Part shown: positions 4,123 through 7,591 of the stretch, piece by piece
How the letters are laid out: each line of letters opens with the position of its first letter
Position numbering within the stretch: position 1 is the stretch's first letter
DNA from: an uncultured Methanobrevibacter sp.
Lineage (GTDB): Archaea > Methanobacteriota > Methanobacteria > Methanobacteriales > Methanobacteriaceae
NCBI RefSeq assembly: GCF_937906425.1
Contig: NZ_CALCYR010000066.1
Span: forward strand, 1-7,591
DNA: 7,591 bases
Direction: 5' to 3'
The notes under the pieces: generated by a model
Told to the model about the DNA's origin: nothing
Databases searched by the model: none
What the model saw: only the letters and a program-made list of their open reading frames with translations
Made by a program: the position numbers and the translations under genes

Positions 4123-7100
4123 ATTAAAAACACTAAAAAAACTTTATTATTACTTTGTATTATTCTTTTATCCTTTTTATTCATTGGATCTTTAAGTGCA
4201 GCAGATAATCAAGCCGCGGATGGTCTTGCATTGGATAATGCAATGCTTAATGAAAATTCTATTTCCAAGGATGCAAAGATTGATGATTTGGCAATTGATG
4301 AAATTGAATCTAATGATTTATCTCATAATCCTATAAATTCTGATGTTCAATATTCTGATTCTGTTAAGTCTAATTCTCAATTGTACGATTCTGTAAAGTC
4401 TAATTCCCAATTGTCTACTTCTAATATCCAATCCTTGTCTGATTTAAATGATTTGATTGATTCTTCCTCAAATAAGATTAGCCTGTCCTCTGACTACAAA
4501 TACATAAGCTGGGATTCAAAGTCAGGAATTCTAATTGACAAGGATCTTGAAATCAATGGAAATGGTTTTACAATTGATGGTGCAAACTCTGCAAGAATAT
4601 TTAACATTACAGAGTCAAGCACATTGATTTTAAGAAACCTGAATATTATAAATGCAAATTCAGACTATTGCGGTGGAGCAATATACTCATTAGGTTCATT
4701 GATTGCTAATGATGTAAATTTCACTAACAACAATGTCTTGGATGGGGATTATGTTCATTATTATGGGGAATATGGTTCCTATGATGGTGGAGCAATCTAT
4801 TCCAATGGCAGTTCAAGTTTCATAAACTGTAATTTCATCAAGAACATGGCTGAAAGCGGTGGTGCGGTCTATTTAAATGGAGCTTCAAGCTTTTTAAACT
4901 GCAGTTTCATCAACAACACTGCAAGCGGCGGTCTTGATTATGACTTGAGCTGTTATGGTGAGAATTATTATGTGGGAGCAGAAGGTGCAGCAATCTACAC
5001 TTCCGCGGATGTTTCAATAAGGGATTCAAACTTCACAGATAACTATGCTAACCTTAAAGAGGCAAAGGGTCCCGGAATCATTTACCTGAATGCCCATAAT
5101 GAAATAGATAACTGTAATTTCAACTTAAACAATGCAGATGCAGTTATCTATTGGCATGGAAATGGAAGCATATCCAATTCAAGCTTTATGGACAACTCTG
5201 GATATGACTGTGGAGGAGCAATATTCTTGGCTGGAAACGCAAGTATTGCAGACTGTGATTTCATCAGCAACTATGGTGCAAACTATGGGGGTGCAATATA
5301 TTCTGTCGGCTGCTATGACTATAATCAGAATACCGGCGAATCTGCATATTATGATAGTGAAATAAGCATTGACCATTGTAATTTCATTTACAACTATGCC
5401 TATTTTGATGGGGGAGCAATCTATATAATTGCAAATACAAGTGTTAAAAACTCCTATTTCGGTGAAAACTGGGTTGATGTTGAAGGATTCAAGGAAGTGA
5501 ATGAATATTACTATTACTTTGACTTGACAAACGCTGGAAATGGAGGAGCAATCTATATGGAAAATGGTACTCTTTCCAATTGTACTTTCATTGAAAACAA
5601 TGCTGCCTTAAATGGAGGTGCAGTCTATGCAAACGGAACTGCAATGATTGCAGATTCAAGATTCTCACTCAACACTGCAATTTTAAATGGAGACAATATC
5701 TACAACAATGAAAACATCAGCCTTTCAGCAAACCGGATTGATGCAGATTATGCAACAATATACAATGACAATTATTGGTCAACATCTTTGATTGAGTCTC
5801 CGGTAAGTCTCGTTTTGCTTGAAAATAAAACATATTATTACAATTCATTGGAAAACTTTAAAATCTATGCAAGGCTTATGGATGATAATGGAAATCTGAT
5901 TGAGGATTCCAATGTCTATCTTAATTTCAATGATATGATTGTTTTAATGAGCTTCAATAATGAAAGCTCATTATATGAATACACATTAAACAGCTTTTCA
6001 GGAGATGAGCTTTTATTGTCTGGGGAATATGATGGTAGCAGCCAATTGACTGTAAAGACATCCATCATTAAGTTGGGAGTTGTTTCTACTGCTTTAAATT
6101 ACACTCTTGATTTTGACGGTTCAGACATTATATTTGCCATTGATTTGACTGCATCAGATGATTCCAAATTAAATGAGACTGTTGAGCTTGCAGTCAATTG
6201 TGATGATTCAGGATACCTCTTGAATGAAAGCATTCTGCTTAAGGATGGTCAGGGAAGCGTAAGGCTTTCAGACATTCTTCCGGGAGACTATAATTTCAGT
6301 TTGATCTTTGCAGGCAATGAGAATTATGATCCTTCAAGCTTATATGGCAAGTTTTCAATTTCAAAAATCGATGCTGCTTTGGCTATTGAAGTCAATGAGA
6401 TCTCTTCAGATTCTGCAAGAGTTAAAATCAACTTGGATAAATGCAATGGGCTGGTTGATGTCTTCGTCAGTGGTATGGATGCCCAATCCATTGAATTGAT
6501 TGAGGGGGAGGCTCAAATCAATTTAAGCTCTTTGGCAAGTGGAAATTACACAGTAATTGCTATTTTCAATGGAACTTCATTATACGATCCTGTCTGGAAT
6601 TTCACATCATTTGAAATCATTAGAAAGGATCCTGTCAAAACCCTATTGGAGATTTCTGTAAGTGATTTCATCTATGGTGAGGATGCTGCAGTAAACTTCA
6701 GCTTAACTGACCAGTATTCAAATCCATTGAATGAAAGCATATTTGTTCAAGTTTCAGGACAAACTTACAATCTGACATTAAAGGATGGTAAGGCAAGACT
6801 TTCTTTAAAGAATTTATCTGCAGACACTTATGCTGTTTTTGCAATATTTAGGGCTAATGATGATTATCTCTCTTCATTTGACTTTAAAACATTTAAGGTT
6901 TCCAGATTGGCAACATTCATTGAATACAGTGATATGGAAACCATTACAGTGGATTCAGTTACAGACGGTCGTGTAGGTGAGTATTTCAATATTACATTAA
7001 AGGATTCAAATGACAAGCTTTTGGCAAATAAGACAGTTTACTTCGGATTTAATGGAAAGGTTTACAACAAGACAACAGATTCAAATGGTTTTGCATGTTT

Positions 7101-7488
7101 GCAAATCAATCTTCCAAGGGAAGACCTTTTTACCTTTGCATTATGTTTCCTAGGGGATGAAAATTACAGTGCATCCTTCTTTGTGGCTAAAATCAATGTT
7201 GTTAAACAAGTACCTAATTTGACAACAGCCAAAAAGACATATAAGGCAAGTGCAAAGACCAAGACATTGACTGCAACATTAAAATCCCTTAATGGAAATC
7301 CTATTAAAAACAGGATAATTACATTTACAGTCAATGGAAAGTCATACACTGCTAAAACCAATTCAAATGGAATTGCAAGTGTTAAGGTTAGTTTGTCTAC
7401 TAAAAAGACTTATAGTTTTACTGTAAAATACGCAGGAGACAAGTATTATGCTCCTGTTTCTAGTTCAGCTAAATTAGTTATTAATTAA
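4123..7488 (+). CDS. adhesin-like secreted protein, beta-helix plus Ig-like domains, ATT start
   Basis: An 1121-residue surface protein if started at ATT 4123 (GGAGG seven bases upstream). The first conventional in-frame start, TTG 4231, would remove the signal peptide. Order: 1-26 signal peptide (KNTKK, hydrophobic core, SLSA, cleavage near 26-27); about 27-110 acidic Ser/Asn/Asp-rich linker with a duplicated DSVKSNSQL; about 125-545 right-handed beta-helix with eight GGA[IV][YF] motifs (184, 222, 246, 364, 389, 430, 474, 498), a GAAIY variant (288) and eleven FxxN motifs, as in chlamydial Pmp repeats; then six Ig-like modules (about 558-651, 652-748, 749-835, 836-928, 929-1029, 1030-1121). 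The last module is very basic, has no membrane segment and may hold the protein to the pseudomurein wall (inference). Many N-x-S/T sites suggest glycosylation. Such proteins are thought to bind other microbes, particles or host surfaces; the ligand here is unknown. Confidence 0.9.
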   Translation: MKNTKKTLLLLCIILLSFLFIGSLSAADNQAADGLALDNAMLNENSISKDAKIDDLAIDEIESNDLSHNPINSDVQYSDSVKSNSQLYDSVKSNSQLSTSNIQSLSDLNDLIDSSSNKISLSSDYKYISWDSKSGILIDKDLEINGNGFTIDGANSARIFNITESSTLILRNLNIINANSDYCGGAIYSLGSLIANDVNFTNNNVLDGDYVHYYGEYGSYDGGAIYSNGSSSFINCNFIKNMAESGGAVYLNGASSFLNCSFINNTASGGLDYDLSCYGENYYVGAEGAAIYTSADVSIRDSNFTDNYANLKEAKGPGIIYLNAHNEIDNCNFNLNNADAVIYWHGNGSISNSSFMDNSGYDCGGAIFLAGNASIADCDFISNYGANYGGAIYSVGCYDYNQNTGESAYYDSEISIDHCNFIYNYAYFDGGAIYIIANTSVKNSYFGENWVDVEGFKEVNEYYYYFDLTNAGNGGAIYMENGTLSNCTFIENNAALNGGAVYANGTAMIADSRFSLNTAILNGDNIYNNENISLSANRIDADYATIYNDNYWSTSLIESPVSLVLLENKTYYYNSLENFKIYARLMDDNGNLIEDSNVYLNFNDMIVLMSFNNESSLYEYTLNSFSGDELLLSGEYDGSSQLTVKTSIIKLGVVSTALNYTLDFDGSDIIFAIDLTASDDSKLNETVELAVNCDDSGYLLNESILLKDGQGSVRLSDILPGDYNFSLIFAGNENYDPSSLYGKFSISKIDAALAIEVNEISSDSARVKINLDKCNGLVDVFVSGMDAQSIELIEGEAQINLSSLASGNYTVIAIFNGTSLYDPVWNFTSFEIIRKDPVKTLLEISVSDFIYGEDAAVNFSLTDQYSNPLNESIFVQVSGQTYNLTLKDGKARLSLKNLSADTYAVFAIFRANDDYLSSFDFKTFKVSRLATFIEYSDMETITVDSVTDGRVGEYFNITLKDSNDKLLANKTVYFGFNGKVYNKTTDSNGFACLQINLPREDLFTFALCFLGDENYSASFFVAKINVVKQVPNLTTAKKTYKASAKTKTLTATLKSLNGNPIKNRIITFTVNGKSYTAKTNSNGIASVKVSLSTKKTYSFTVKYAGDKYYAPVSSSAKLVIN
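4354..4413 (+). repeat. 30-bp in-frame tandem duplication in the adhesin linker
   Basis: Two adjacent 30-base units (4354-4383 and 4384-4413) encode SDSVKSNSQL and YDSVKSNSQL. They differ at four bases, two of them synonymous and two in the first codon. Gain or loss of units would keep the frame and change the length of the linker between the signal peptide and the beta-helix. Confidence 0.85.
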
Positions 7489-7591
7489 TTTACTTTATTT
7501 ATTTTTTTAATTTTTTTGTCTTTTTTTAAATTTTATTAATTTTTTTCTTTAATTTTTTTAATTTTTCTTAATTTTTTTATCTTTTTCTTTA
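7489..7591 (+). terminator. T-rich terminator region after the adhesin gene
   Basis: Many runs of five to seven T begin about ten bases after the stop codon and continue to the end of the window. This is the usual archaeal termination signal. There is no hairpin and no further gene. Confidence 0.65.

Noticed and set aside
4231..4233. TTG as the adhesin start.
   Set aside because: No ribosome binding site nearby, and it would delete the full signal peptide encoded just upstream in the same open frame.
5132..5376. Open frames on both strands inside the adhesin gene.
   Set aside because: They lie within the clearly coding frame with GGAIY/FxxN repeats and have no own ribosome site or recognisable product.

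Overview
The window looks like chromosomal DNA of a methanogenic archaeon of the order Methanobacteriales, most probably Methanobrevibacter. The grounds are very A+T-rich spacers full of oligo-T tracts, archaeal TATA-like boxes, ribosome binding sites of the GGTGAT type close to the start codon, a geranylgeranyl reductase for archaeal lipids, a methanogen-type HisA-like protein, and a large secreted adhesin-like protein of the kind these genomes carry in many copies. The genus is inferred from these features; no comparison was run.

All five genes I can support lie on the + strand, and wide T-rich spacers suggest mostly single-gene transcription units. (1) 157-453: small acidic DUF3194-type protein of unknown function, followed at once by a hairpin and T-tract. 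(2) 554-1753: geranylgeranyl reductase-family flavoprotein that saturates archaeal lipid chains. (3) 1754-2490: gene-poor T-rich stretch that contains a compact promoter, hairpin and T-tract unit (2061-2198), the best candidate here for an unrecognised small RNA. (4) 2491-3186: HisA/HisF-like TIM-barrel enzyme of unknown substrate. (5) 3354-3533: 59-residue protein with two membrane segments. (6) 3534-4122: a 17-bp tandem repeat and a probable promoter with a long leader. (7) 4123-7488: an 1121-residue secreted beta-helix/Ig-like adhesin. (8) 7489-7591: T-rich terminator region.

The genes do not form one obvious pathway. The first four are house-keeping or accessory metabolic and membrane functions, while the adhesin is a cell-surface gene. 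The two most notable observations are that the adhesin appears to start at an ATT codon (4123), placed in the same ribosome-binding register as its neighbours and giving a complete signal peptide that a conventional start would cut off, and the candidate small RNA at about 2097-2196. No defence system, CRISPR array, insertion sequence, tRNA or rRNA was seen.
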